Positions 19,549-27,850 are shown, numbered from the stretch's first letter. The stretch: DNA of 36,724 nt from Bradyrhizobium sp. STM 3809 (GCF_000239795.1 NZ_CAFJ01000141.1:1-36724); one strand, 5' to 3'. Translations and numbers: made by a program. Notes: a model not told the origin generated them from the sequence alone.

Positions 19549-20754
19549 ATGCCCACCAGCATCAATCACCTCGCGCCGCCGACCGGTGGCATCGCCGACA
19601 ACATCGCGGGCTTCGCGCGGGCGTTGCGGGCCGCGGGCCTGCCGGTCGGGCCGGGCGCCGTGATCGACGCCATGACCGCGCTCGAAGCGATCGACATCGG
19701 CAAGCGGCCGGACGTCTTCACCACGCTCGAATCGATCTTCGTGAAGCGCCACGAGCACGCGCTGATCTTCGCACAGGCATTCGATCTGTTCTTCCGTCCT
19801 GCCGAGGAATGGAAGTCGATGCTCGATTCCGTGCCGCTGCCTGACCACGCCAAGAAGAAGCCCCCGCCGGCCTCGCGCCGCGTCCAGGAGGCGATGGCGC
19901 AGCCGCAGATGCACGAGGAGCCGAAGGCGCAGGAGCAGGACCTGCGGCTCGCGGTGTCCGACCGCGAGGTGCTGCAGAAGAAGGATTTTGCGCAGATGAG
20001 CGCGGCCGAGATCGCCGAGGTCGCGCGTGCGATTGCCAAGATGCGGCTGCCGCAGGCCGAGCTGAAGACCCGCCGCTACACCGCCGATCCGCGCGGCCAT
20101 CGCATCGACATGCGCAAGACCCTGCGCCAGGCGCTGCGCACCGAGGGCGAGATCATCAACTTTCATCGCCTGGGACGGATCGAGAAGCCGGCGCCGATCG
20201 TGGCGCTGCTCGACATCTCCGGCTCGATGAGCGAGTACACCCGCCTGTTCCTGCATTTCCTGCATGCCATCACCGATGCCCGCAAGCGCGTCTCGGTGTT
20301 CCTGTTCGGCACCCGCCTGACCAACGTGACGCGCGCGCTGCGGCAGCGCGATCCGGACGAGGCGCTGGCGAGCTGCTCGGCCAATGTCGAGGACTGGGCC
20401 GGCGGCACCCGGATCGCGACCTCCTTGCAGACCTTCAACAAGCAATGGGCGCGGCGCGTGCTCGGGCAGGGCGCGATCGTGCTCTTGATCTCCGACGGGC
20501 TGGAGCGCGAGGCCGACAGCAAGCTCGCCTTCGAGATGGACCGGCTGCACCGCTCCTGCCGTCGGCTGATCTGGCTCAACCCGCTGTTGCGCTATTCCGG
20601 CTTCGAGGCCAAGGCGCAGGGCATCAAAACCATGCTGCCCCACGTTGACGAATTTCGCCCGGTACATAACTTGACGTCCATCGAGGCCCTGATCTCGGCC
20701 CTGTCGGCGCCGCTGCCGCCGCATAGTCGCAGCGCGATCCGGCCCGCCGCCTGA
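19549..20754 (+). CDS. coxE: VWA domain protein, CoxE-like
   Basis: 401 residues from the ATG at 19549, with GAGG about 8 nt upstream. A helical N-terminal half with a Pro/Glu-rich linker near 105-130 is followed by a C-terminal von Willebrand A domain with an intact metal-ion site DISGSMS (D222). This is the CoxE/YehP-like arrangement. In CO-oxidising bacteria CoxE partners the MoxR ATPase CoxD in maturing the active site. Here it follows that gene and precedes XdhC-type genes. No membrane segment is visible, so it is probably cytoplasmic or peripherally membrane-bound. Confidence 0.9.
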   Translation: MPTSINHLAPPTGGIADNIAGFARALRAAGLPVGPGAVIDAMTALEAIDIGKRPDVFTTLESIFVKRHEHALIFAQAFDLFFRPAEEWKSMLDSVPLPDHAKKKPPPASRRVQEAMAQPQMHEEPKAQEQDLRLAVSDREVLQKKDFAQMSAAEIAEVARAIAKMRLPQAELKTRRYTADPRGHRIDMRKTLRQALRTEGEIINFHRLGRIEKPAPIVALLDISGSMSEYTRLFLHFLHAITDARKRVSVFLFGTRLTNVTRALRQRDPDEALASCSANVEDWAGGTRIATSLQTFNKQWARRVLGQGAIVLLISDGLEREADSKLAFEMDRLHRSCRRLIWLNPLLRYSGFEAKAQGIKTMLPHVDEFRPVHNLTSIEALISALSAPLPPHSRSAIRPAA

Positions 20755-20776
20755 TCGGTCCGTGAAGGAGACAGCC

Positions 20777-21100
20777 ATGCTCAACCGCGACGAAGACATC
20801 CTCAAGGCCGCCGAGGACTGGCACAAGGGCGGACACGGCGTGGCGCTCGCCACAGTAGTCGAGACCTGGGGCTCGGCACCGCGGCCGGTCGGCTCCAATC
20901 TCGTGATCAACGACGAGGGCACATTCCTGGGCTCGGTGTCGGGCGGCTGCGTCGAGGGCGCCGTCGTCACCGAGGCGCTCGACGTGATCTCCAGCGGCCA
21001 GCCGAAGATGCTGGAGTTCGGCGTCGCCGACGAGACGGCCTGGAATGTCGGGCTGTCCTGCGGCGGCACCATCCGCGTGTTCGTCGAGAAGGTGGGTTGA
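20777..21100 (+). CDS. XdhC/CoxF family protein, N-terminal-type module
   Basis: 107 residues from the ATG at 20777, chosen because AAGGAG lies 6 nt upstream; a GTG at 20762 overlaps that site. It holds only the XdhC_CoxI domain: ATVVETWGSAPRPVGS, SVSGGCVEGAVVTEAL and LSCGGTIRVF, including the conserved Cys residues. XdhC-type proteins bind molybdenum cofactor and aid its sulfuration and insertion into molybdenum hydroxylases. The C-terminal Rossmann part is encoded by the next gene, 3 nt downstream. Both have intact starts, so this is a two-gene arrangement rather than a frameshift. Confidence 0.88.
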   Translation: MLNRDEDILKAAEDWHKGGHGVALATVVETWGSAPRPVGSNLVINDEGTFLGSVSGGCVEGAVVTEALDVISSGQPKMLEFGVADETAWNVGLSCGGTIRVFVEKVG

Positions 21101-21103
21101 TCG

Positions 21104-21805
21104 ATGCAGCTGTCGACACTGGCCGAGCTCAATGCCGAGCGCGCCGCGCGCCGCCCGGCCGTTCTCGTCACCGACGTCGCCTCCGGCGAGCAGCGCCTGG
21201 TGAAGGCCGCCGCGATCGCCCGCGATCCGCTGAGCGACGAACTCGCCAAGCATCTGCGCATGGGCAAGAGCGGCATGGTCGAGGTGAACGGCAAGCGGCT
21301 GTTCCTCAACGTCTACGCACCCACGGCCAAGCTCGTGATCGTCGGCGCGGTCCATATCAGCCAGGCGCTGGCGCCGATCGCCAAGTCGCTCGGCTACGAC
21401 GTCACCGTCGTCGATCCGCGCACGGCCTTCGCCAGCCCCGAGCGTTTTCCCGATGTGCCGCTGATCGCCGAATGGCCTGACGTGGCGCTGCCGCCGCTCA
21501 ACGTCGATCACTACACGGCGTTCGTTGCGCTGACGCATGATCCGAAGATCGACGATCCGGCGCTGCTGCACGCGTTCTCGCGCGACTGCTTCTACATCGG
21601 CGCGCTCGGCTCGCGGAAGACCCACGCCAAGCGGCACGATCGCCTGCGGGCGCAGGGGGCCAGCGACGCCGACATCGCCCGCATCCATGCGCCGATCGGG
21701 CTCGCCATCGGCGCGGTATCGCCGTCGGAGATCGCGGTCTCGATCATGGCCGAGATCACCGCGACGTTGCGGCTGCCGGCCAAGGAGAAAGAGCAGGCCG
21801 CATGA
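21104..21805 (+). CDS. XdhC/CoxF family protein, Rossmann-type module
   Basis: 233 residues starting 3 nt after the preceding stop. The first 80 residues or so resemble the XdhC_CoxI C-terminal portion (RRPAVLVTDVASGEQRLV). The rest is the XdhC_C Rossmann domain, with LVIVGAVHISQALAPIAKSLGY, the TVVDPRTAFA motif and FYIGALGSRKTHAKR. With the previous gene it would make a complete XdhC-like chaperone for molybdenum cofactor. Its stop overlaps the next start (ATGA), indicating one transcript. Confidence 0.9.
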   Translation: MQLSTLAELNAERAARRPAVLVTDVASGEQRLVKAAAIARDPLSDELAKHLRMGKSGMVEVNGKRLFLNVYAPTAKLVIVGAVHISQALAPIAKSLGYDVTVVDPRTAFASPERFPDVPLIAEWPDVALPPLNVDHYTAFVALTHDPKIDDPALLHAFSRDCFYIGALGSRKTHAKRHDRLRAQGASDADIARIHAPIGLAIGAVSPSEIAVSIMAEITATLRLPAKEKEQAA

Positions 21806-23409
21806 AGTTCGGTCCTGCCAGTCCGCATGAGGCTATCGGCGGGGTGACGGTGCACACCCTGCGCAAGGGATCATTGGTGCTCAAGAAGGGCACCCTGATC
21901 GGTCCTGGCGAGGTCGAGGCGCTGGTCAGGGAGAACGTCAAGGAGATCGTCGTCGTCAGGCTCGAGCCCGGCGACGTGTCCGAGGACGAGGCGGCCGCCG
22001 ACGTCGCCAAGGTCGTGGCCGGCGAGGGCATCCATGTCGATCGCGCCTTCACCGGGCGCGCCAACCTGTTTGCAGCGCACGCCGGGGTGCTGGTGATCGA
22101 TCGCGCCGCGGTCGAGCGCATCAACGAGGTCGACGAGGCCATCACCTTCGCGACATTGCCGGCGTTCAAGCCGGTGGTCGAAGGCGAGATGGTCGGCACC
22201 GTCAAGCTGATTCCGTTCGGCGTCGAAGGCCGCCTGCGCGATGCCGCCGTCGCTGCCGCGGGGCGCGGCGCGCTGAGCATTGCGCCCTACATCATCAAGC
22301 GGGTGGGCGTGGTCTCGACGATCCTGCCCGGCCTGGCGCCGAAGGTCATCGACAAGACACTGCGGGTTACCGCCGAGCGCCTCGCGCCCGCGGGCGCGGC
22401 GATCATCGCCGAGCGCCGCGTGCCGCATGAGCAGGCCGCGCTGGCCACGGCGATCAAGGAGCTGCTCGGCCTCGGCGCCGAGCTCGTCATCGTGTTCGGC
22501 GCCTCGGCCATCGCCGATCGCCGCGACGTCATTCCGGCGGCGATCACCGGCATCGGCGGCGCCATTGCTCATTTCGGCATGCCGGTCGATCCGGGCAACC
22601 TGCTGCTGATCGGCAGCGCCGGCGGCGTGCCGGTGCTCGGCGCACCCGGCTGCGCCCGCTCGCCGGCCGAGAACGGCTTCGACTGGGTGCTGATGCGGCT
22701 GCTCGCCGGCATCAAGGTGACCCGGGCCGAGCTGACGGCGATGGGCGTCGGGGGGCTTCTGATGGAGATCGTGACGCGGCCGCAGCCGCGCGCCAAGCCC
22801 GAAGAGAGCGAGGGCGAGCGCAGGGTCGCTGCGATCGTTCTTGCCGCGGGCCGCTCGACGCGGATGGGCGGACCGAACAAGCTCCTGGCCGAGCTCGACG
22901 GCAAGAAGCTGGTCCGGATCGTCACCGAGCAGGCGCTGGCCTCCAAGGCCAGTGAGGTCGTCGTTGTCACCGGCCATCAGGCCGAGCTGGTCGAGCAGGC
23001 GCTGTCCGACCTCGACGTCCGCTTCGTGCGCAATCCCGATTTCGCCGGCGGGCTCGCCAGCTCGGTGAAGGCCGGCATCGCCGCGGTGCCGGACGGCGTC
23101 GATGGCGCGGTGGTCTGTCTTGGCGACATGCCGATGGTGTCGTCCGATCTGCTCGACCGCCTGATCGGAGCCTTCGCTCCCGATCGCGGCAATTTGATCG
23201 TCGTGCCTGTGTCCGAAGGCCGCCGCGGCAATCCCGTGCTGTGGTCACGCCGCTTCTTCGCCGAGCTGATGACGCTCGACGGCGACGTCGGCGCGCGGCA
23301 CCTCATCGCCAAGCACACCGAGGCCGTCGCCGAGGTCCCGGTCGATGGCGACAGCGCCTTCCTGGATATCGATACGCCGCAGGCTTTGGAGGCGGCGCGG
23401 CGGGGGTAA
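21802..23409 (+). CDS. MoeA-like molybdopterin-binding/MocA-like nucleotidyltransferase fusion
   Basis: 535 residues. The first 330 or so resemble a MoeA/MogA-type molybdopterin-binding protein: HTLRKGSLVLKKG, a central Rossmann-like stretch VGVVSTILPG, VIVFGASAIADRRDVIP and the GMPVDPGNLLLIG loop. Residues about 340-535 are an NTP-transferase: LAAGRSTRMGG (about 347-357), KLLAELDGKKL, VVCLGDMPMVSSDLL and DGDVGARHL, closest in layout to MocA, which makes molybdopterin cytosine dinucleotide. CO-dehydrogenase-type enzymes use that dinucleotide, so the fusion fits the locus. It is the last gene, with a REP-like palindrome just downstream. Cytidyl rather than guanylyl specificity is inferred. Confidence 0.85.
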   Translation: MKFGPASPHEAIGGVTVHTLRKGSLVLKKGTLIGPGEVEALVRENVKEIVVVRLEPGDVSEDEAAADVAKVVAGEGIHVDRAFTGRANLFAAHAGVLVIDRAAVERINEVDEAITFATLPAFKPVVEGEMVGTVKLIPFGVEGRLRDAAVAAAGRGALSIAPYIIKRVGVVSTILPGLAPKVIDKTLRVTAERLAPAGAAIIAERRVPHEQAALATAIKELLGLGAELVIVFGASAIADRRDVIPAAITGIGGAIAHFGMPVDPGNLLLIGSAGGVPVLGAPGCARSPAENGFDWVLMRLLAGIKVTRAELTAMGVGGLLMEIVTRPQPRAKPEESEGERRVAAIVLAAGRSTRMGGPNKLLAELDGKKLVRIVTEQALASKASEVVVVTGHQAELVEQALSDLDVRFVRNPDFAGGLASSVKAGIAAVPDGVDGAVVCLGDMPMVSSDLLDRLIGAFAPDRGNLIVVPVSEGRRGNPVLWSRRFFAELMTLDGDVGARHLIAKHTEAVAEVPVDGDSAFLDIDTPQALEAARRG

Positions 23410-23415
23410 AGCCCT

Positions 23416-23500
23416 GTAGCCCGCATGAGCGCAAGCGACATGCGGGTTCTCACGTGCTGTGTCGGTGAACCCGCATGTCGCTTGCGCTCATGCGGGCTAC
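23416..23500. repeat. REP-like palindrome, copy 2 (perfect 34-nt arms)
   Basis: Arms at 23416-23449 and 23467-23500 are perfect inverted copies around 17 nt. Within each arm CCCGCATG pairs with CATGCGGG around a loop holding AGCGCAAGCGA. Relative to copies 1 and 3 the stem has a C-G pair where they have G-C, on both sides. It follows the last gene of the cox-like locus and could also stop transcription. Confidence 0.9.
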
Positions 23501-23581
23501 GGTCTCCATCTCAACCTCTCGTTCACCAAGTTTCAACGACCCCCGGCTAAATTTGCCGTATTGGCCTCGGGGGAGGAGAGA

Positions 23582-23986
23582 GTGATCGTTTCGACCGCCG
23601 CGCGACGTTTCGCGCTGTTCGCATTTGGGCTGACCGTGATCGTAGGTGCCGCACGCGTTGCAAGCACTGGCGCCATCAGCCCGGCCCATGCTGCCGGCGC
23701 CTTTGCCATCGGCCGGTGTGCCGCCTACGGCCAGGCGTTCGACTATCCGGCGGAGCACCTCGCCAAGGCTGCCGCGCTCAAGCAGTGCAAGGGCGAATGC
23801 ACCGCAGTCACGATGAAGAAGGCCTGTGCCGCATTCGCGGTCGACCTGACCAATCCCTGCGGCCCGCATGGCTATGCCGTGCGCCCGAAGATCTCGGCCT
23901 CGCTCAACGAGGCGACGCGTGAATGCTACAAATATGGCGGCAAGGAATGCGTGATCCGCGCCTGGGTCTGCGACGCCAAGGGTTGA
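23582..23986 (+). CDS. Secreted Cys-rich DUF4189-like protein
   Basis: 134 residues from a GTG at 23582, chosen because GGAGG lies 5 nt upstream and because a signal peptide begins there. The hydrophobic stretch FALFAFGLTVIVGAA leads to a probable cleavage after AHA (about 37). The mature part has eight Cys in a pattern like DUF4189 (GRCAAYGQAF, ALKQCKGEC, CAAFAVD), presumably four disulfides formed in the periplasm. No enzymatic motif is visible. Function is unknown; it stands alone. Confidence 0.75.
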   Translation: MIVSTAARRFALFAFGLTVIVGAARVASTGAISPAHAAGAFAIGRCAAYGQAFDYPAEHLAKAAALKQCKGECTAVTMKKACAAFAVDLTNPCGPHGYAVRPKISASLNEATRECYKYGGKECVIRAWVCDAKG

Positions 23987-24094
23987 TAAGACACCGACCG
24001 CTGAGTTCCCACGCGCACGTCCGCTCATTCACCGCTTCACGCCCGGAATGGCTCGGCTATTCTGGGCGCTCGCGTCTCATGAGCTGGAAGTGAC

Positions 24095-24508
24095 ATGCAA
24101 TTCGACACCAAGATCGCGCTGATCATCCGCAACGACCTCGAGGCCTGGCAGAAGTTGAACGTAGCGGCCTTCCTCGCCAGCGGCATCGCCGCGGCGTTTC
24201 CCGATTGCATCGGCGCCCCCTGTGAGGACGGCTCGGCGACGCGCTATCACGCGCTGATCGGCCAGCCGATCCTGATCTACGGCGCGGCTGACAACGCAGC
24301 CTTGGCGCGTGCCCTGGATCGCGCGCTGACGCGCAACGTCAAGCCGGCGCTCTACACCGCGGACATGTTCAAGACCACGCATGACGAGGCCAATCGCGCA
24401 GCGGTGAGGGCGGTGGCCCGCGCGGATCTCGACCTTGTGGGCCTGGCGCTGCGCGCCGAGCGCAAGGTGGTGGACAAGATCGTCGACGGATTGAAGTTTC
24501 ATGCCTGA
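24095..24508 (+). CDS. DUF2000 domain protein
   Basis: 137 residues. The opening FDTKIALIIRNDLEAWQKLNVAAFLASG and the later QPILIYGA match the DUF2000 family, whose fold resembles peptidyl-tRNA hydrolase 2. The biological role of the family is not established. GGAAG lies about 6 nt upstream of the ATG. It is cytoplasmic by appearance and not obviously part of an operon. Confidence 0.8.
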   Translation: MQFDTKIALIIRNDLEAWQKLNVAAFLASGIAAAFPDCIGAPCEDGSATRYHALIGQPILIYGAADNAALARALDRALTRNVKPALYTADMFKTTHDEANRAAVRAVARADLDLVGLALRAERKVVDKIVDGLKFHA

Positions 24509-24578
24509 GACCGCGCGATAGCGATCGCTGTTCTGTCATGAAACTGTTACATGCTGCGCATCAAAGCGGCAGCGTGGT

Positions 24579-24620
24579 TTGACACCGATCAAGACCGGAA
24601 TAGTCCGGTGTCGTTAGTTT
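24579..24620 (+). promoter_or_regulatory. FixK/FNR-like box and promoter region of adhP
   Basis: TTGACACCGATCAA (24579-24592) fits the FNR/FixK pattern TTGA-N6-TCAA and nearly the full TTGAT-N4-ATCAA. If the box is centred at -41.5, the -10 should fall at 24615-24620, where TAGTTT stands (3 of 6). The start codon is 54 nt past the box. Overlapping hairpin arms (GACACCG/CGGTGTC and ACCGGA/TCCGGT, 24581-24612) also lie here. Confidence 0.5.
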
Positions 24621-24645
24621 GCGCCTCAACATGAGGAGCAGACAG

Positions 24646-25671
24646 ATGCAGACCATGAAAGCCGCCGTCGTCAAAGCCTTCGGCAAGCCGCTCGTCATCG
24701 AGGACGTGCCTGTTCCCACGCCCGGTCCAGGCGAATTGCTGGTCAAGCTCAGGGCATGCGGTGTGTGCCACACCGACCTTCACGCTGCCTCGGGCGATTG
24801 GCCGGTGAAGCCGACGCCGCCGTTCATTCCCGGTCACGAAGCGGCGGGCGTCGTCGCCGCGCTCGGTGCCGGGGTGACCGACTTCAAGGTCGGCGACGCC
24901 GTTGGCGTGGCCTGGCTGCACGATGCCTGCCTGCGCTGCGAATATTGCGAGACCGGCTGGGAGACGTTGTGCGAGCATCAGCACAACACGGGCTACAGCG
25001 TGAATGGCGGCTTTGCCGAATACGTCATCGCGTCGGCGGCCTTTGCCGCGCGGCTGCCGGCCAACGTCGATTTCGCCAGGGTCGCGCCGATCCTCTGCGC
25101 TGGGGTCACCACCTACAAGGGCCTGAAGGAAACCGATGCGCGCCCGGGCGAGTGGGTGGTGATCTCGGGCGTCGGCGGCCTCGGTCACGTCGCGATCCAG
25201 TATGCGAAGGCGATGGGGCTGAAGGCGATCGGTCTGGATATTGCCGAAGACAAGCTCAAGCTGGCGCTGGAGGCCGGCGCCGCGCACGCCGTCAATGCGC
25301 TCGACAAGGACGCCGTGGAGCGTGTCATCGCCATCACCGGAGGAGGGGCGCACGGCGTTCTGGTGACCGCGGTGTCGACGCCCGCTTTCGCGCAGGCGCT
25401 GCACATGGTCCGTCGCAAGGGCACCGTCAGCCTGGTCGGCCTGCCGCCGGGAGAATTCCCGACGCCGATCTTCGACGTCGTGCTCAAGCGCATCACCGTG
25501 CGCGGCTCGATCGTCGGCACGCGGCGAGACCTCGACGAGGCCATCGCCTTTGCCGCCGAAGGCAAGGTGAAGGCGGAGGTCACCACGGCGCCGCTGTCGG
25601 AGATCAACACCATCTTCGACCGGATGAAGGCCGGCAAGATCGACGGCCGCGTGGTGCTGGATTTCACCTGA
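24646..25671 (+). CDS. adhP: Zinc-dependent alcohol dehydrogenase, AdhP type
   Basis: 341 residues from the ATG at 24646, chosen because GAGGAG lies 7 nt upstream; the length equals the AdhP family norm. The catalytic zinc ligands are C41, H64 and C151; the structural zinc site is C95, C98, C101 and C109. The NAD-binding motif is GVGGLG (175-180), followed by an acidic residue after the second strand (GLDIAEDKL), which favours NAD over NADP. It interconverts primary alcohols such as ethanol and aldehydes in the cytoplasm. A FixK/FNR-like box upstream suggests oxygen-responsive expression. A hairpin after the stop may end the transcript. Confidence 0.92.
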   Translation: MQTMKAAVVKAFGKPLVIEDVPVPTPGPGELLVKLRACGVCHTDLHAASGDWPVKPTPPFIPGHEAAGVVAALGAGVTDFKVGDAVGVAWLHDACLRCEYCETGWETLCEHQHNTGYSVNGGFAEYVIASAAFAARLPANVDFARVAPILCAGVTTYKGLKETDARPGEWVVISGVGGLGHVAIQYAKAMGLKAIGLDIAEDKLKLALEAGAAHAVNALDKDAVERVIAITGGGAHGVLVTAVSTPAFAQALHMVRRKGTVSLVGLPPGEFPTPIFDVVLKRITVRGSIVGTRRDLDEAIAFAAEGKVKAEVTTAPLSEINTIFDRMKAGKIDGRVVLDFT

Positions 25672-25692
25672 TCGAAGGCGCCTGTTCCGGGC

Positions 25693-25718
25693 GGCCGCCG
25701 CGCATCAGCGTGGCGGCC
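25693..25718 (+). terminator. Possible terminator hairpin after adhP
   Basis: GGCCGCCGCGC pairs with GCGTGGCGGCC around a 4-nt loop, with one G-T pair. The following GTCTTGATC is only weakly T-rich, so Rho-independent action is uncertain. Confidence 0.4.
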
Positions 25719-25768
25719 GTCTTGATCTGGATCAGGATGACGGCGCAGCGTCCTGGCACAGATATCAG

Positions 25769-27049
25769 ATGACCGCCGTCACCAAGATCGTCTTCCTCGG
25801 TGCGAGCAGCGCATCGTTTGGGCTCAGCGTGTTTCGGGACCTGTTCTCGAGCCGAGATCTCACGGGCTCGACACTGGTGCTGGTCGGTCGAGACAAGACA
25901 CGGCTGGCGCGGTCGGAGCGCCTGGCGCGGCTGCTGAACGATCGCTCCGGCGCGGGCCTCAGGATCGAGGCGACGACGGATTGGCGCGCCGCGCTCGACG
26001 GCGCCGGCTTTGTGATCCATTCCACCGCGATCGACCGCAACCGGCTGTGGAAGCTCGACTTCGAAGTGCCGCGCAAATACGGCATGCGCCATACGCTTGG
26101 TGAGAATGGCGGTCCTGGCGCGCTGTTCTTCACGCTCCGTACCTTGCCCGTGGTGTTCGACTTCGTGCGGGAGATGGAACGGCGCTGCCCGAACGCCCTG
26201 TTCATCAACTTCTCCAATCCCGAGAGCCGCATCATCCTGGCCCTCGGTCTTCGCAGTCGTATCGCCCATGTCGGCCTGTGCCACGGCATCTTCATCGCGC
26301 GGAGCCAGGTGGCGTCGATCCTCGGGCTCCCGGAGGAGCGCGTCGAGGTGTGGGGCGCCGGCCTCAATCACTTCCAGTGCCTGCTGCAGATCCGTGACCG
26401 TGAGACTGGAGCCGATCTCTATCCGCTGCTGCGCGAGCGGGAGCGCAGTCACGATCCCAAGGTCGCGCCGCTGACCCGCACGCTGCTGCATGATTTCGGC
26501 GTCTGGCTCGGCTGCGGCGACGGCCATGTCGGCGAGTATCTCGCCTATGGCTGGGAGGCGGGCGAGCGCGGCTATGATTTTGCCTGGGACGAGGCGGAAC
26601 GGGCCAAGCTGATCCGCCAGATCGACGACGTGCTGGCGGGCGGGGCTGAGGTGCCGGCCTGGTGGCGGTCCCCGTCCGGCGAACGCGCGGTGACAGTGAT
26701 CGGGGCGGTGCTGCACGATCGCAAACAGGCCATCGAGTCCGGCGTCGTGCTCAACCGCGGCGTCATCCCCAATCTCCCGGCGGAGGCGGCCGTCGAGGTG
26801 CCTGTCGTCGCGGATCGCTGCGGCCTTCATCCGATCTGCTTGGGCCCGCTGCCGGACGCCGTCGCCAAGCTGATGGCGATCCAGGTTCAGGTGCAGCAGC
26901 TCTCCGTGCAGGCGGCGATCACCGCCTCCAAGGAAATCGCGCTGCAGGCGCTGCTGATCGATCCCGTCGTGAACTCGGCCACGGCGGCTCGCCAGATCCT
27001 GGACGAGCTCTGGGAGGTGAACCGGCCCTACATCCGGCCATGCGCCTGA
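25769..27049 (+). CDS. Glycoside hydrolase family 4 enzyme (NAD- and metal-dependent)
   Basis: 426 residues. The N-terminal dinucleotide fold starts [12 protein letters not shown]. The GH4 metal site is visible as C171-H172-G173 (GLCHG) and H201 (GAGLNHFQC); N150-P151 (NFSNPES) contacts sugar or cofactor in the family. GH4 enzymes cleave glycosides by an oxidation-elimination route needing NAD+ and usually Mn2+; members act on alpha-glucosides, alpha-galactosides, alpha-glucuronides or 6-phospho-sugars. The sequence looks closer to the alpha-galactosidase/alpha-glucosidase branch, but specificity is inferred. No sugar transporter or kinase lies beside it. It starts 97 nt after adhP. Confidence 0.88.
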   Translation: MTAVTKIVFLGASSASFGLSVFRDLFSSRDLTGSTLVLVGRDKTRLARSERLARLLNDRSGAGLRIEATTDWRAALDGAGFVIHSTAIDRNRLWKLDFEVPRKYGMRHTLGENGGPGALFFTLRTLPVVFDFVREMERRCPNALFINFSNPESRIILALGLRSRIAHVGLCHGIFIARSQVASILGLPEERVEVWGAGLNHFQCLLQIRDRETGADLYPLLRERERSHDPKVAPLTRTLLHDFGVWLGCGDGHVGEYLAYGWEAGERGYDFAWDEAERAKLIRQIDDVLAGGAEVPAWWRSPSGERAVTVIGAVLHDRKQAIESGVVLNRGVIPNLPAEAAVEVPVVADRCGLHPICLGPLPDAVAKLMAIQVQVQQLSVQAAITASKEIALQALLIDPVVNSATAARQILDELWEVNRPYIRPCA

Positions 27050-27133
27050 TGGGCCAGCAAGGGGCAGCGGATCCGCGGCACACGCGGCTGCGCAGACGTC
27101 TCGGCAGTTGCGCCCCAGGGTCGAAAGGCCCTT

Positions 27134-27157
27134 TACAATGACTGACTGGTCAGTCAT
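27134..27157 (+). promoter_or_regulatory. TetR operator palindrome overlapping a -10 box
   Basis: ATGACTGAC (27138-27146) and GTCAGTCAT (27149-27157) are perfect inverted 9-nt arms around TG, a typical TetR-family operator shape. TACAAT (27134-27139), a good -10 hexamer, overlaps its left edge. The TetR gene begins 9 nt downstream, so autorepression of the whole exporter operon is the likely logic. Confidence 0.75.
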
Positions 27158-27166
27158 AAATGAGGG

Positions 27167-27850
27167 ATGTCGAAGTCTCTGAAGACCGCCCGCCGCGGCG
27201 GAGATGCTGTGAGCGCCGTGGCGGACGTCGCAGGGGCGGGCGCCGTCTCCCGCCGCGCTGATCGTGCCGCCGAGCGCCGTGCCGCCATCGTGCAGGCGGC
27301 GATGGACGAGTTCATCGCGCGCGGCTTTGCCGCGACCCGGCTAGATGACATCGCCAAGCGCGCAGGCGTCGCCAAGGGCACGATCTATCTGCACTTCAAG
27401 GACAAGGAATCGATGTTCGAGGAATTGATCCGGACTGCGATCGTGCCCTTCGTCGGCCGGCTCGCTGCGCCGCCGCCGGTGGGCGGCTCGGTGCGCGACA
27501 TGGTCGAGGGCCTGGCGCGCATGTTCCTGCAGGAGATCGCGGGCACGCGACGGGCCGATCTCGTCCGCCTCATCATCGCCGAAGGACCGCGCTTTCCGGC
27601 CATTGCCGATTTCTACTATCGCGAGGTCGTGTCGCGCGGCCTCGCGGCGATGCGGGCGCTGATCCAATTGGCGGTCACGCGCGGCGAGATCCGCGAGCCC
27701 AAGCTCGTGCAGCATCCGCAACTGATGATCGCGCCGATGATGGTCGCCGTGATCTGGAAGAGCCTGTTCGAGCGCCATGCGCCGCTCGATGCCGAGGCGA
27801 TGCTGCAGACGCATCTCGATCTGATCTTCGGCGCGAGGAGGCCGACATGA
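27167..27850 (+). CDS. TetR/AcrR family transcriptional regulator
   Basis: 227 residues from the ATG at 27167. The N-terminal helix-turn-helix is at about 58-77 (TRLDDIAKRAGVAKGTIYLHF), preceded by a longer than usual 30-residue basic/Ala-rich leader. GAGGG touches the ATG, too close for a normal ribosome site, so initiation at a GTG at 27209 (GGAG 5 nt upstream) is possible. The C-terminal part resembles the ligand domain of AcrR-like efflux regulators (LVRLIIAEGPRFPAIADFYY). It should repress its own operon through the palindrome just upstream. Its stop overlaps the HlyD start. Confidence 0.9.
   Translation: MSKSLKTARRGGDAVSAVADVAGAGAVSRRADRAAERRAAIVQAAMDEFIARGFAATRLDDIAKRAGVAKGTIYLHFKDKESMFEELIRTAIVPFVGRLAAPPPVGGSVRDMVEGLARMFLQEIAGTRRADLVRLIIAEGPRFPAIADFYYREVVSRGLAAMRALIQLAVTRGEIREPKLVQHPQLMIAPMMVAVIWKSLFERHAPLDAEAMLQTHLDLIFGARRPT

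Noticed and set aside
20777..21805. Frameshifted xdhC gene
   Set aside because: The first part has its own strong ribosome site and ends cleanly, the second starts with ATG 3 nt later, and split XdhC modules are known in related loci.
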